Positions 33,072 to 42,091 of a stretch of 64,000 bases of DNA are shown piece after piece (positions within the stretch are counted from its first letter, which is position 1; the number at the start of each line of letters is the position of its first letter). Source of the DNA: CAWINH01 sp963837425 (lineage in GTDB: Bacteria > Chloroflexota > Limnocylindria > QHBO01). The notes beneath the pieces were generated by a model, which did no database searches, was not told where the DNA came from, and was given only the letters and a program-made list of their open reading frames with translations. A program made the translations under genes and the position numbers. The stretch is from assembly GCA_963837425.1 (NCBI GenBank), contig CAWINH010000005.1, positions 362,979 through 426,978 on the forward strand. Direction: 5' to 3'.

Positions 33072-33340
33072 ACGGCGAGCGCGTCCTCCCATCGCGGAAA
33101 GTAGCGGCCGATCTCCTCGAGGTCGAACGCACGCAGGATCGACTCGCGAGGCTCTCGCACGAGCAGGAATGCGAACGCGTCCCGGACGAGCGGAGCCGGA
33201 TCGTCCGTGCCGGGACGCAGGCGCTGGAGAGTCTTGCGGCCGACGCTGACCTCGTGCGTGGTGGCCGATGCATCGGCGCCCACCACCACGCGGCAATGCC
33301 ACCCGTTCGTCGCGGGTTCGCAGCGGACCTCAACCGGCAT
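33059..33340 (-). CDS. Small conserved protein of unknown function
   Basis: A 93-residue soluble protein with HEVSVGRKTLQRLRPG and FAFLLVREPRESILRAFDLEEIGRYFP, a pattern recurrent in high-GC bacteria without assigned function. The ATG at 33338-33340 precedes a short beta-strand MPVEVRCEP. The stop codon and last residues (VQGR) are encoded by the antisense of the copied CapA end, so this C-terminus was probably set by the duplication event. Its start lies inside the end of the EamA gene (11-base overlap). Confidence 0.7.
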   Translation of the reverse strand: MPVEVRCEPATNGWHCRVVVGADASATTHEVSVGRKTLQRLRPGTDDPAPLVRDAFAFLLVREPRESILRAFDLEEIGRYFPRWEDALAVQGR

Positions 33341-34349
33341 CGCCGACCTCTGTATGTGGCTCGATCGGTCCGACCTCCGGCGACGGACCCGCCTCCTCGA
33401 CGCGTCGGGGCCGGCCACTGACCATGGCCACCACGGCGCCGATGATCAGGACCGCCGCCAGCAGCGTGCGCAGCGAGAGCGGCTCGCCGCGTACGACGAA
33501 CCCGAGGGCGACCGCCACCACCGGGTTCACGTACGCGTACGTCGTCGCGGTCGTGATCGGAACGTTGGAGAGCAGCCACAGGTACGCGGTGAACGCGATC
33601 AGCGAGCCGAAGACGATGAGGTACGCCAACCCCAGGATGGAGGCCAGCGACACCGAGCCGAGTTCCATGCGCCCCGGCTCGCCGACGGCGACAGCCGCCA
33701 CCACCACGGCGGCCCCCCCGGCCAGCTGCTGCATCCCGGTCCACAGCAGGCCGTTGCTCGGCAGCGGCCCATGCCGCGCATACAGCGATCCCGCGGCCCA
33801 GGCCACGGTCGCGACCATGAGCAGGCCAATACCCGCCGGGTCGAGCGCATCGAGGCCGCTCGTCGGCAGCAGCAGGATGCCAACTCCGACGAGTCCAACG
33901 AGCAGACCGCCGCTGGCGAGGAGGCTCGGAGCGCGGCGGGTGAGCAGCGCGTCCATGACGCTCATCCAGATCGGCACGGTGGCGATGATCACCGCCGCGA
34001 TCCCGGATGGAATCGTCTGCTCCGCGACCGAGACGAGCCCGTTCCCGCCAAGCAGCAGCAGGCCACCCACGATGACCGCGGAGCGCCAGTGGAGGAGGCT
34101 GGGCCGCCGAAGCCGGATCGCCGCGTCCGCGCCACGCCGGCGGCGCAATCGGTCCTGGGCCAGCACGAATGCGAGCAGAAGGCTCCCAGCGACGACGAAC
34201 CGCGTGCCGGCGGCCAGCAGCGGCGGCAGCGTGTCGACGACGAACGCAATCGCGAGGTAGGTCGAGCCCCAGACGAGATAGACGGTCCCCAGCGCAACGG
34301 CCACGAGCAGCACGGGCGGTCGGGGCGGGCGGGCGTGCATGGCGGCCAT
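33330..34349 (-). CDS. EamA/DMT-family exporter (YedA-like)
   Basis: A 339-residue protein with about ten hydrophobic helices in two EamA repeats. WGSTYLAIAFVVDTLPP and AAGTRFVVAG in the first, and TYAYVNPVVAVALGFVVRGE in the second, are characteristic of the drug/metabolite transporter superfamily. Family members export amino acids, nucleotides or drugs; the substrate is unknown. Two in-frame ATGs (34349 and 34340) are possible; the choice affects three residues. The C-terminal tail is Pro/Glu-rich. Confidence 0.88.
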   Translation of the reverse strand: MAAMHARPPRPPVLLVAVALGTVYLVWGSTYLAIAFVVDTLPPLLAAGTRFVVAGSLLLAFVLAQDRLRRRRGADAAIRLRRPSLLHWRSAVIVGGLLLLGGNGLVSVAEQTIPSGIAAVIIATVPIWMSVMDALLTRRAPSLLASGGLLVGLVGVGILLLPTSGLDALDPAGIGLLMVATVAWAAGSLYARHGPLPSNGLLWTGMQQLAGGAAVVVAAVAVGEPGRMELGSVSLASILGLAYLIVFGSLIAFTAYLWLLSNVPITTATTYAYVNPVVAVALGFVVRGEPLSLRTLLAAVLIIGAVVAMVSGRPRRVEEAGPSPEVGPIEPHTEVGDAG

Positions 34350-34450
34350 TGTGCCGGTAGGCTGTCGATCCTGCCCGGCCTCGCTCGTCGTCCTTCGTGA
34401 CGGGGACGGCGCGATTGCGATCGTCGCGAAGGCAGATGGAGGCGAACGAC

Positions 34451-34807
34451 GTGCGGTACATGATGCTGATCGCCGGCGAGGGCGCGTGGGACGGGCTGAC
34501 CGAGGCGCAGCAGCAGGCGCTCTACGCGGGGATCCGGGAGTGGTGGGGCGCGCGGGTCGCGGCCGGGGAGATCACCGAGGGTCACGAGCTGGAGTCCGCG
34601 GAGACCGCGACCACCGTGCGCCGTCTGGCGGATGGCCAGGTCACCGTGACCGATGGGCCCTTCGTGGAGGGCAAGGAAGTGGTGGGCGGCTACGCGGTGC
34701 TGGACGTGCCGGACCTCGACGCCGCGATCCGCCTCGCCTCCGAGTGGCCGGCACCCGGGACGCTCGAGATTCGGCCCATCGCCGAGGGCAACGACGGGGG
34801 CATGTGA
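34451..34807 (+). CDS. YciI/DGPF-family protein
   Basis: A 118-residue protein with the YCII-type core: YMMLIAGEG, then VTVTDGPFVEGKEVVGG, which contains the DGPF motif, and LASEWPAPGTLEIRPI. DGPF proteins are consistently encoded next to ECF42-type sigma factors. The GTG at 34451 is preferred because GGAGG lies eight bases upstream; an ATG at 34436 lies inside that signal. The sigma gene starts four bases after its stop. YCII proteins form dimers of ferredoxin-like fold; activity is uncertain. Confidence 0.85.
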   Translation: MRYMMLIAGEGAWDGLTEAQQQALYAGIREWWGARVAAGEITEGHELESAETATTVRRLADGQVTVTDGPFVEGKEVVGGYAVLDVPDLDAAIRLASEWPAPGTLEIRPIAEGNDGGM

Positions 34808-34811
34808 GCCC

Positions 34812-36056
34812 TTGACAGCACGCGGGTCGGTCGACGCGTCGCTCTCGGCGGTCCTGCGTGACGAGCGCATCCGAATCGTGGCGGCGCTCGTTCGCGTCCT
34901 TGGCGACTGGGATCTCGCCGAGGAGCTGGTCCAGGACGCCGCGATCGCCGCGCTCGAGCACTGGCCGTCGGATGGCATCCCGGAGCGCCCGGGCGCCTGG
35001 CTGATGACGACCGCTCGACGCCGCGCGGTCGATCGGCTGCGCCGCGACGGCCGATATCGCGTCCGGCTCGCCGAGCTGACGCGGGAGGCATCACAGATGG
35101 ACCGTCATATCGGGACCGGCGGAGCCCTCGAGACCGACGATCGGCTACGGCTGATCTTCACCTGCTGCCACCCCGCCCTGTCGCGCGAGGCGCAGGTGGC
35201 GCTCACGCTCCGCACGGTCGGAGGCCTCGACACCCGCGCCGTGGCTCGCGCCTTCCTCGTCAACGAGGCGACCGTGGCGCAGCGCCTCGTTCGCGCCAAG
35301 CGCAAGATCCGCCACGCGGGCATCCCGTACCGGGTGCCCGCCGCCGCCGAGCTCCCGGCCAGGCTCCAGGGCGTGCTGTCGGTGCTGTATCTCATCTTCA
35401 ACGAGGGGTACCTGGCATCGGCCGGGACGGCCGCCGAACGACGCGAGCTGGCGGCCGATGCGGAATGGCTGACCTCGCTCCTCGTGCGGCTGATGCCCGA
35501 CGAGCCCGAGCCGATGGGTTTGCTGGCTCTCATGCGCCTGCACCTCGCCCGCGCCGATGCCCGTTTCGACGCCGACGGTTCGCTCGTCCTGCTCCCCGAC
35601 CAGGATCGCGGGCGATGGGATGCGGTAGTCATCGTAGAGGCGGTGGAGTTGCTCGAGCGAGCCTTGCGCATGGGACGCGTCGGCGTCTACCAGCTCCAGG
35701 CGGCCATCGTCGCCAGCCACGCGACCGCGCCGAGCTATGACGACACCGACTGGGACGAGATAGTGGGCCTCTACGATCGGCTCCTCCTAATCGAGCCATC
35801 ACCGGTCGTCGCCCTGAACCGGGCCCTGGCTCGCGCCGAGCTCGATGGCCCGACTCCGGCGCTGGCCGATGTCGAGCCGTTGGCGGAACGACTGGACGGC
35901 TACCACCTGTACCACGCCACCCGCGCCGAGCTCCTGCGTCGATTGGGCCGCACCGCCGAGGCGCGCGACGCCGACCGTCGCGCCCTGCAGCTCACCGAGA
36001 ACCCGGCCGAACGCGAGCTGCTCGAGCGCCGCCTGGCGGGCGAGACAAATCCGTAA
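34812..36056 (+). CDS. ECF42-type RNA polymerase sigma factor with TPR-like C-terminal extension
   Basis: A 414-residue sigma factor. Sigma-2 has GDWDLAEELVQDAAIAALEHW and the sigma-4 helix-turn-helix TRAVARAFLVNEATVAQRLVRAK. A DUF6596-type extension follows, with VLYLIFNEGYLASAG and TPR-like helices through LLERRLAG at the C-terminus. Such ECF42 sigmas lack an anti-sigma factor and are encoded with DGPF proteins, as here. A TTG at 34812 is the likely start; no ATG or GTG occurs before the conserved sigma-2 region. A truncated paralogue occurs at 31089-31347. Confidence 0.9.
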   Translation: MTARGSVDASLSAVLRDERIRIVAALVRVLGDWDLAEELVQDAAIAALEHWPSDGIPERPGAWLMTTARRRAVDRLRRDGRYRVRLAELTREASQMDRHIGTGGALETDDRLRLIFTCCHPALSREAQVALTLRTVGGLDTRAVARAFLVNEATVAQRLVRAKRKIRHAGIPYRVPAAAELPARLQGVLSVLYLIFNEGYLASAGTAAERRELAADAEWLTSLLVRLMPDEPEPMGLLALMRLHLARADARFDADGSLVLLPDQDRGRWDAVVIVEAVELLERALRMGRVGVYQLQAAIVASHATAPSYDDTDWDEIVGLYDRLLLIEPSPVVALNRALARAELDGPTPALADVEPLAERLDGYHLYHATRAELLRRLGRTAEARDADRRALQLTENPAERELLERRLAGETNP

Positions 36057-36138
36057 CAGTTCACGCCCCTGGCGCGTTCACCGTTCAGCCGCGGCGCCCA
36101 ATGCCGCGGCGCCACTATCGAGAAAGCGAGCCGGACGC

Positions 36139-36798
36139 GTGGCCACCCGACGTTCCCTCCGCCCGTTGCCTTCCGCTCTCGCGGTCGTCGTGACCGGGGT
36201 CGTCCTCGTTGGCTGCTCGGCTGCCGGCGGATCCCCCGGCGCCACCGCGAGCTCCGCTTCCTCGACCGCGGGGACGACAGCGCCCTCGTCGGCGGCGACC
36301 GGCACCGACGTAACCCCCGCCCCGACCGAGATGCCGAGCGCGGACGCACCCGGAGGCACCGCTGGGTTCAGCTGTGGCGACACGGCCACGGGCGTGGGAT
36401 CCACCGCACGAGCCCAGATCACCGACGTGCGGGTCGGCACCCATGACGGCTACGATCGCATCGTGTTCGAGTTCGACGGCGGGATCCCGGAGTTCCGGGT
36501 CGAGGCCGCGGCACCGCCGCTCACGCAGGACGCCAGCGGTCAGCCGCTCGACGTCGCCGGAACGAGATTTGTGCGGATCGGCCTGAACGGCGGCACGAAG
36601 CTGGCGCCCGACGGCACGCTGACGTATCGCGGCCCAACCGACGTCAAGGCGGCCTATCCGGCCCTCGTCGAGCTCATCGAGGGCGGGGACTTCGAGGCGG
36701 TCAGCACCTGGTACGCGGGGCTCAGCACGGCGCAGCCGTGCCTCCGAGTCTTCACCCTGAGCGACGCCCCGCGCCTGGTCGTCGACGTCGCGCACTGA
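36139..36798 (+). CDS. AMIN-like lipoprotein
   Basis: A 219-residue lipoprotein with signal peptide VVTGVVLVGC (lipobox Cys near 27) and a Ser/Thr/Ala/Pro-rich linker. The C-terminal 140 residues carry the AMIN-like fold, TARAQITDVRVGTHDGYDRIVFEFDGG, and the PPLTQDASGQPLDVAG segment, found in actinobacterial and Chloroflexota lipoproteins. The domain is thought to bind cell-envelope polymers; this is inferred from AMIN relatives. The GTG at 36139 is preferred for its signal peptide. It follows the ECF42 sigma factor by 82 bases, and a fragment of a paralogue occurs at 32699. Confidence 0.8.
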   Translation: MATRRSLRPLPSALAVVVTGVVLVGCSAAGGSPGATASSASSTAGTTAPSSAATGTDVTPAPTEMPSADAPGGTAGFSCGDTATGVGSTARAQITDVRVGTHDGYDRIVFEFDGGIPEFRVEAAAPPLTQDASGQPLDVAGTRFVRIGLNGGTKLAPDGTLTYRGPTDVKAAYPALVELIEGGDFEAVSTWYAGLSTAQPCLRVFTLSDAPRLVVDVAH

Positions 36799-36801
36799 CC
36801 G

Positions 36802-38307
36802 ATGTCGGTCGCGGACACGACCCCCGTCGGAGCAGGCGTGACCCGGACGTCCAGGACGGTTGAGGTCGTTCTGACAGCGATTCTGCTCGGCATCCTCGCC
36901 CAGCTGCTGTTCTACGGGACCGGGCTAGGGATCAACCTGCCGTTGGCGCTGGGAACGCTCCTCGTGGCGGCGTGGATTCTGCGTCCGACCCCCGCGCGGC
37001 CGCGGTGGCGGGACGCGTGGCTGCCCGCGGCGGGCCTTCTCCTCGCGACAGGCGTCGCGCTTCGTGGCGACGTCACGCTGGCGGTCCTCGACACCCTCGG
37101 CGCGCTCGCGCTGGTCGGCGCATCCCTGGGGACCTTCGGCGGGGCCGCGGTCGTGGACCGTACCCTCGGCGGACTGACGACGATGGCGAGCCGCCTGGCG
37201 GTTGCCGCCGGGTTCGGCATCGCCAGCCCACTCGTGGCTGCCACACGCCGGCTCCCAACGGCGCGGTGGCGGCAGAGCCGGGGCCCTGTGCCCGCAATCC
37301 TCCGTGGGCTCGTCATTGTCCTTCCGCTGTTCCTGCTCTTCGTTGCGCTCTTCTCCGCCGCCGACGCGGTGTTCGCCCGAGTCGCCGGCGACCTCACCCG
37401 GTGGCACGTCGATCTTGGCAGCCTGCCCGGCCGCGTCCTCGTCGCGGCCTTCGGCGCCTGGCTGGCGGGCGGGCTCCTCGCTTTCGTGGCGGCGGGCGAG
37501 GCCCGGGTCCTGACCGATGCATCGGCCTGGCCCGATCGGCCGCGCCTCGGGACGACGGAGGCGGTCACCGCTCTCGTGGTCCTCGACCTGCTGTTCGCCG
37601 GCTTTGCGGCCCTCCAGGCCGCCTACCTGTTCGGCGGGCTCGACACGCTGCAGGCCACCGGCATGACCTACGCGGAATACGCGCGCCGCGGGTTCTTCGA
37701 GCTGCTCGCGGTGGCGATGGCGGTCGGCGTACTGGTCCTCGCCGTCGAGGCGTTGGTGGCCCGGCGCAGTCGCGCCTATCTCGTGGCCGCCATCGGCCTT
37801 GTCCTGCTGACGGGCGTGGTGCTCGCCTCTGCGTTCCTGCGGCTGCGACTGTACCAGGACGCCTATGGCTGGACTGAGCTGCGTTTCTACGTGCTGGCGG
37901 CGATCTGCTGGCTGGCTCTCGGCGCAGCCGCTGCGGTTGTCGCCCTCGTGTCGGATCGGAGTCGGTGGCTGGTCCACGGTGTCATCGGGCTCTCGATCGC
38001 AGCCGGCCTCGTCCTCAACGTCGTCGGCCCGGTTCGCTTCGTAGCCGAGCAGAACCTGGCGCGCGCCATTCATCCTGAGCTGGTGGCAGCCGGTGGCGAG
38101 ACGGGACTCGATGCCGCGTACCTCGCGACGCTGGGCGACGACGCGCTCATCGTCCTGGCCGAGGCGCTCCCCCGCCTTCCGGTGGGTCCGCGCGCCGAAG
38201 TCGAAGGCCTGCTGCAGGCTCGCGCCGTGGAAGAATTCGCCGGCGCCGGCAGCTGGCAGGCGTGGAATCTGTCCCACGAGCGGGCGCGGGAGTTGCTCAG
38301 CCGGTAG
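36802..38307 (+). CDS. DUF4173/DUF4153-family membrane protein
   Basis: A 501-residue integral membrane protein with about a dozen hydrophobic helices. The central YAEYARRGFFELLAVA and FLRLRLYQDAYGWTELRFYVL segments are diagnostic of DUF4173. The C-terminal 90 residues are soluble and cytoplasmic or extracellular. Function is unknown. The ATG at 36802 follows the AMIN-like lipoprotein stop by three bases, so they are in one operon; the sigma factor and lipoprotein may control or share envelope function with it. Confidence 0.83.
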   Translation: MSVADTTPVGAGVTRTSRTVEVVLTAILLGILAQLLFYGTGLGINLPLALGTLLVAAWILRPTPARPRWRDAWLPAAGLLLATGVALRGDVTLAVLDTLGALALVGASLGTFGGAAVVDRTLGGLTTMASRLAVAAGFGIASPLVAATRRLPTARWRQSRGPVPAILRGLVIVLPLFLLFVALFSAADAVFARVAGDLTRWHVDLGSLPGRVLVAAFGAWLAGGLLAFVAAGEARVLTDASAWPDRPRLGTTEAVTALVVLDLLFAGFAALQAAYLFGGLDTLQATGMTYAEYARRGFFELLAVAMAVGVLVLAVEALVARRSRAYLVAAIGLVLLTGVVLASAFLRLRLYQDAYGWTELRFYVLAAICWLALGAAAAVVALVSDRSRWLVHGVIGLSIAAGLVLNVVGPVRFVAEQNLARAIHPELVAAGGETGLDAAYLATLGDDALIVLAEALPRLPVGPRAEVEGLLQARAVEEFAGAGSWQAWNLSHERARELLSR

Positions 38308-38346
38308 GATCGGGGGGTCCTCCCACCGATCAGCGAAGGAGCGCCC

Positions 38347-38853
38347 ATGCCCGACCAGCCGAAGCCGCCGAGCGGTAGCCTCGACCTCCACAAGTCCTAC
38401 CTCGCCCACCTGAAGACCGAACGCGGGGAAATCGTCGTGAAGCTGCACGCCGCCGAGGCGCCGCTGACGGTCGAGAACTTCGTGAACCTGGCGCGCGCCG
38501 GCTTCTACGACGGCACGACGTTTCATCGCGTGATTCCGGGCTTCATGGCCCAGGGCGGCGACCCGACCGGGACCGGCCGCGGCGGGCCGGGCTACAGCTT
38601 CGGCGACGAGTTCCATCCATCGCTGCGGCACGATGGGCCCGGCGTGCTGAGCATGGCGAACGCCGGGGCGAACACGAACGGATCGCAGTTCTTCATCACA
38701 CTTGCCCCAACGCCGCATCTCGACGGCCGGCACAGCGTGTTCGGGAAGCTCACAGACGGGATGGACGTGCTGCTCGCGATCCGCGAGCGTGACCCCGCCC
38801 GCGACCCGAAGCCCGGAGATCGGATCGAGACGATCGAGATCGAGGAGGTCTAG
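38347..38853 (+). CDS. Peptidyl-prolyl cis-trans isomerase (cyclophilin)
   Basis: A 168-residue single-domain cyclophilin. FHRVIPGFMAQGGDPTGTG contains the catalytic Arg and the Phe/Met/Gln of the active site; NGSQFFITLAPTPHLDGRHSVFGK completes the binding pocket. It catalyses prolyl isomerisation during protein folding in the cytoplasm; no signal peptide. It is preceded by 36 bases after the DUF4173 gene and followed by the nitroreductase. Confidence 0.95.
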   Translation: MPDQPKPPSGSLDLHKSYLAHLKTERGEIVVKLHAAEAPLTVENFVNLARAGFYDGTTFHRVIPGFMAQGGDPTGTGRGGPGYSFGDEFHPSLRHDGPGVLSMANAGANTNGSQFFITLAPTPHLDGRHSVFGKLTDGMDVLLAIRERDPARDPKPGDRIETIEIEEV

Positions 38854-38882
38854 CCGGAACGCGGCGGCGCTACCATCGCCGC

Positions 38883-39557
38883 ATGCCGTACCGCCCGCTC
38901 CCCTACCACGCGCCGCGGCTCTCCGACGAGGAGCGCCGAGCCGCATCGCGTGCGTTCCTCGAGGTCATGGCCCGCCGGCGATCGATCAGGTCCTTTTCGC
39001 GGGAACCTGTGCCCCGCGAGCTCATCGACAACGCCATTCGGGCCGCGGCGCTCGCGCCATCGGGCGCCAACCAGCAGCCGTGGACCTTCGTGGTCGTCAG
39101 CGATCCGGAGACGAAGCGCCGCATCCGCGAGTCCGCCGAGGCGGAGGAGCACGCGGGCTACAAGGGACGGATGCCCGATGACTGGCTGGCAGCGATCGAG
39201 CCGCTCGGCACCGACTGGCACAAGCCGCACCTCACCGATGCTCCCTACCTGATCGTCGTCTTCGAGCAGGCCTACGGGCTGCACCGTGACGCGAGTGGCG
39301 CACTGCGCAAGACGAAGCACTACTACGTCCGTGAGTCGGTGGGGATCTCGGTCGGCATCCTCCTCGCCTCACTGACCCACGCCGGCCTCGCGACCCTCAC
39401 GCACACGCCCAGCCCGATGGCGTTCCTCTCGCAGCTGCTTGAGCGTCCCGAGAACGAACGAGCCTTCGTCCTCATCCCGGTCGGGCTGCCCGCCGCAGAC
39501 GCCACGGTCCCCGACATTCCGCGCCGCCCCCTGGCGGAGGTCATGCTCGAGATATGA
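38883..39557 (+). CDS. Nitroreductase-family flavoprotein, iodotyrosine-deiodinase-like
   Basis: A 224-residue FMN protein. The N-terminal RRSIRSFSREPVP carries the FMN-phosphate-binding Arg pattern, LAPSGANQQPWTFVVV the first flavin-binding loop, and ESVGISVGILLASLTHAGL with LTHTPSPM the C-terminal flavin loop. LTDAPYLIVVFEQ and KHYYVRESV fit the iodotyrosine-deiodinase-like subgroup. The enzyme reduces a small nitro, quinone or halogenated substrate with NAD(P)H. The start of the S9 peptidase overlaps its stop (ATGA). Confidence 0.88.
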   Translation: MPYRPLPYHAPRLSDEERRAASRAFLEVMARRRSIRSFSREPVPRELIDNAIRAAALAPSGANQQPWTFVVVSDPETKRRIRESAEAEEHAGYKGRMPDDWLAAIEPLGTDWHKPHLTDAPYLIVVFEQAYGLHRDASGALRKTKHYYVRESVGISVGILLASLTHAGLATLTHTPSPMAFLSQLLERPENERAFVLIPVGLPAADATVPDIPRRPLAEVMLEI

Positions 39558-41728
39558 GCCGTCGTCTCACGCTCGCCGACGTGAGCCGGCAGCCGTCGCC
39601 CGGGCTCGATCACCCGATCTCCACCGAATTCAGCCCCGACGGCCGGGCAGTGACCTATCTGCACGGCGCGGACGGCACCCTCGTGCGCTCGCTGTGGTGG
39701 CACGACCTCGAGACCGGGACGCGTCACGAGCTCCTGGCCGCAGCCCGCGGCGCGCTCAGCGAGGAGGAGCTGACGCAGGCCCAGCACCTGGATCGCGAAC
39801 GCCGGCGCGTCACGACGCTCGGTGTCACCTCTGCCACGTGGTCATCGGCGACCGGCAGCAGCACCCTGCTGGCGATGTCGGGCGACCTCGCATTCGTGTG
39901 GCGCGGAGCTGTCGGCGACGGGGTGCCGACGATGCGCGCACTGCCGGCAGCCAGCGAGGCAAGCTGCGCCGTCCTGTCGCCGCAGGGCGACCGGGTGGCC
40001 CTCGTTCGCGACGACGATGTCTGGGTCTGCGAGCTCCCCGACGGTGAGCCTCGGCGCCTCACCTACGACGCGGCGCCGGGAATCCGGAACGGCCTCGCCG
40101 AGTTTGCCGCGGCGGAGGAGCTCGATCGCTTCGACGGACTGTGGTGGTCTGACGACGGGAGCGCCATCGCCTGCGCCACGATTGACGAGCGCGAGATCCC
40201 CGAGTTCACGATCACCGCGTTGTCCTCCGCGGAGCCAGCCTCCGAGACGCATCGCTACCCGTTCGCGGGCGGCCCGAACGTGCGGATCGCGCTGCGCATC
40301 CTTCACGTCCCGGACGGCGACGTGGCCGCGGTGGAGCTGCCGATCGAGACCGGTGACTACCTGGCGCGGGTCCGCGCGCGCCCCGGAGGTGGGTGGCTGG
40401 TGACCGTCCTGCCGCGGGACCAGCACGCGCTGCGCTGGGTGTGGGTCGAGCCGAGTGGCGCCGTCCGCCCGGGCTGGGTTGAATCCTCGGACCCGTGGGT
40501 CAACCTCGACGGAGACACCCGCCTCCTGGGGGATGGCCGGGTCCTGCGCACCACCGAACGAACCGGCTTCCGCCATCTCGAGCTTCGCGCGCCCGACGGC
40601 TCGCTCGAGCGTCAGCTGACGGCCGGCCCCTGGGTCGTGACCTCCGTGGTTCACGTCGATGAGCATGCCGGCGAGGTGCTCTTCATCGGAACCCGCGACG
40701 GTGTGACCGAGCGGCACCTGTACGCCGCCGCGCTGGAAGCGGACGAGCCCGCACGCGACCCGCAACGCCTGACGACGGAGCCCGGCTGGCACGCGGTTGG
40801 CGTCTGCCGCGACGGAAGCCGCTGGGTCGACACGTGGTCGTCGCTGGAGGTCCCTCCCCGGGTTGTGGTCCGCCGCCGGGACGGGGCGGCGCTGACCGTC
40901 ATCCACGAGCCGTCGACCTCGGCTCAGGAGCTGGGATTAGCGGTGCCGGAGCTGCTGACCCTCAACGCCGCGGACGGCGAGACCCCGCTGCACGCAGCGC
41001 TCTACCGGCCCCCGCAGGGAGCCGCCGATCCTCCGCCCGCGGTGCTGGCGGTGTACGGCGGCCCCCACGCCCAGAGGGTGCTGAACGCGTGGGAGATGAC
41101 CGTGGCGATGGCGCGCCAGCTCCTGTGCGCCGCGGGCGCTGCGGTGGTGGTCGTCGACAATCGCGGATCCGCCAACCGGGGTCTCGCATTCGAGGCCCCG
41201 CTCAGCGGCGCCCTCGGTGAGGTGGAGGTCGAGGATCAGACCCATGCCTTGCGGGTGCTTGGCGAGCGCGGGGACCTTGATCTCGGACGCGTGGCGGTGA
41301 CCGGCGGCAGCTACGGCGGCTATATGACGATCCGGCTCATGATGCGGCACCCCGAGCTGTTTCGCGCCGGCGTGGCCATCTCGCCGGTCACCGCGTGGGA
41401 CGGCTACGACACCGCGTATACCGAGCGCTACCTGGGGCGACCCGACGTCGCGCAGGCGGCGTATCGAGACAGTTCGCTGCTGGCGAGAACCACGAGCCTC
41501 AGCGGCGACCTGCTGATCATGCACGGTGAGCTCGATGAGAACGTCCACCTCCGTCACAGCGTGCGCTTCCTCACGGAGCTGAATGCGGCGGGAGGAGCGG
41601 CCCGCTTCGTGATCCTGCCGGGCTCCCGGCACCAGGTTCGTTCTCGAGCGTTGGCGATCCGTGATTGGATGCTCCTCGAGCATCTCGCGAGCAGGCTGGG
41701 CTTGCCCGTCGAGCTCGAGCCCCGCTAG
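39554..41728 (+). CDS. S9 prolyl oligopeptidase-family peptidase (dipeptidyl-peptidase IV-like)
   Basis: A 724-residue protein. The N-terminal half is a beta-propeller with VALVRDDDVWVCELP and similar repeats; the C-terminal alpha/beta hydrolase has Ser586 in GGSYGGYM, Asp661 in HGELDENVH and His693 in SRHQV. VVVDNRGSANRGLAFE precedes the nucleophile. It removes N-terminal dipeptides or oligopeptides; no signal peptide, so probably cytoplasmic. It is translationally coupled to the nitroreductase. Confidence 0.93.
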   Translation: MSRRLTLADVSRQPSPGLDHPISTEFSPDGRAVTYLHGADGTLVRSLWWHDLETGTRHELLAAARGALSEEELTQAQHLDRERRRVTTLGVTSATWSSATGSSTLLAMSGDLAFVWRGAVGDGVPTMRALPAASEASCAVLSPQGDRVALVRDDDVWVCELPDGEPRRLTYDAAPGIRNGLAEFAAAEELDRFDGLWWSDDGSAIACATIDEREIPEFTITALSSAEPASETHRYPFAGGPNVRIALRILHVPDGDVAAVELPIETGDYLARVRARPGGGWLVTVLPRDQHALRWVWVEPSGAVRPGWVESSDPWVNLDGDTRLLGDGRVLRTTERTGFRHLELRAPDGSLERQLTAGPWVVTSVVHVDEHAGEVLFIGTRDGVTERHLYAAALEADEPARDPQRLTTEPGWHAVGVCRDGSRWVDTWSSLEVPPRVVVRRRDGAALTVIHEPSTSAQELGLAVPELLTLNAADGETPLHAALYRPPQGAADPPPAVLAVYGGPHAQRVLNAWEMTVAMARQLLCAAGAAVVVVDNRGSANRGLAFEAPLSGALGEVEVEDQTHALRVLGERGDLDLGRVAVTGGSYGGYMTIRLMMRHPELFRAGVAISPVTAWDGYDTAYTERYLGRPDVAQAAYRDSSLLARTTSLSGDLLIMHGELDENVHLRHSVRFLTELNAAGGAARFVILPGSRHQVRSRALAIRDWMLLEHLASRLGLPVELEPR

Positions 41729-41825
41729 GGTGCGCGCCGGCCCCGCCGCCGGCCGGAGCCGGGACGGGCCGGTTCGCTGCCCCCCTCTGGCGACCGCGCG
41801 GGAGCGGCGCGGCCTCCGCCGGCGC

Positions 41826-41987
41826 CTAGGCGGCGACCGGTTCGTACAGGAGGGTGTAGGTGGCCGCCGGGTCGGGGGCGAAGTCAATCCGGATGGCGCA
41901 GGCGGTGCAGACGAGCTCGTCGGTCACCTCGCGAACCTCGAAATCGACCTCGTCCTCGCACGATGGGCAGGTGAGCTGAACAGTCAT
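41826..41987 (-). CDS. Small zinc-ribbon protein (53 residues)
   Basis: A 53-residue protein not found by length filters. It has CPSCED and CTACAI, two CxxC pairs 20 residues apart, the spacing of a small zinc ribbon, with an acidic body (DEVDFEVREVTDE). Stop TAG at 41826-41828; ATG at 41985-41987. It is convergent with the S9 peptidase and divergent from the MFS gene. Function is unknown. Confidence 0.65.
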   Translation of the reverse strand: MTVQLTCPSCEDEVDFEVREVTDELVCTACAIRIDFAPDPAATYTLLYEPVAA

Positions 41988-42091
41988 GCGCCGATCCTGA
42001 ACGTGGTCCGCGACACCTAGCGTGTCGCGAATCGCGAATGCCGTAGGCTGTCGCGGCCAGCCTTGTCGAATTGCTCGTGGGAGGATCGTCC

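Noticed and set aside
34653..34811. Upstream extension of the sigma factor frame into the YciI gene
   Set aside because: The extension overlaps a clear gene in another frame and has no family match; TTG at 34812 is preferred.
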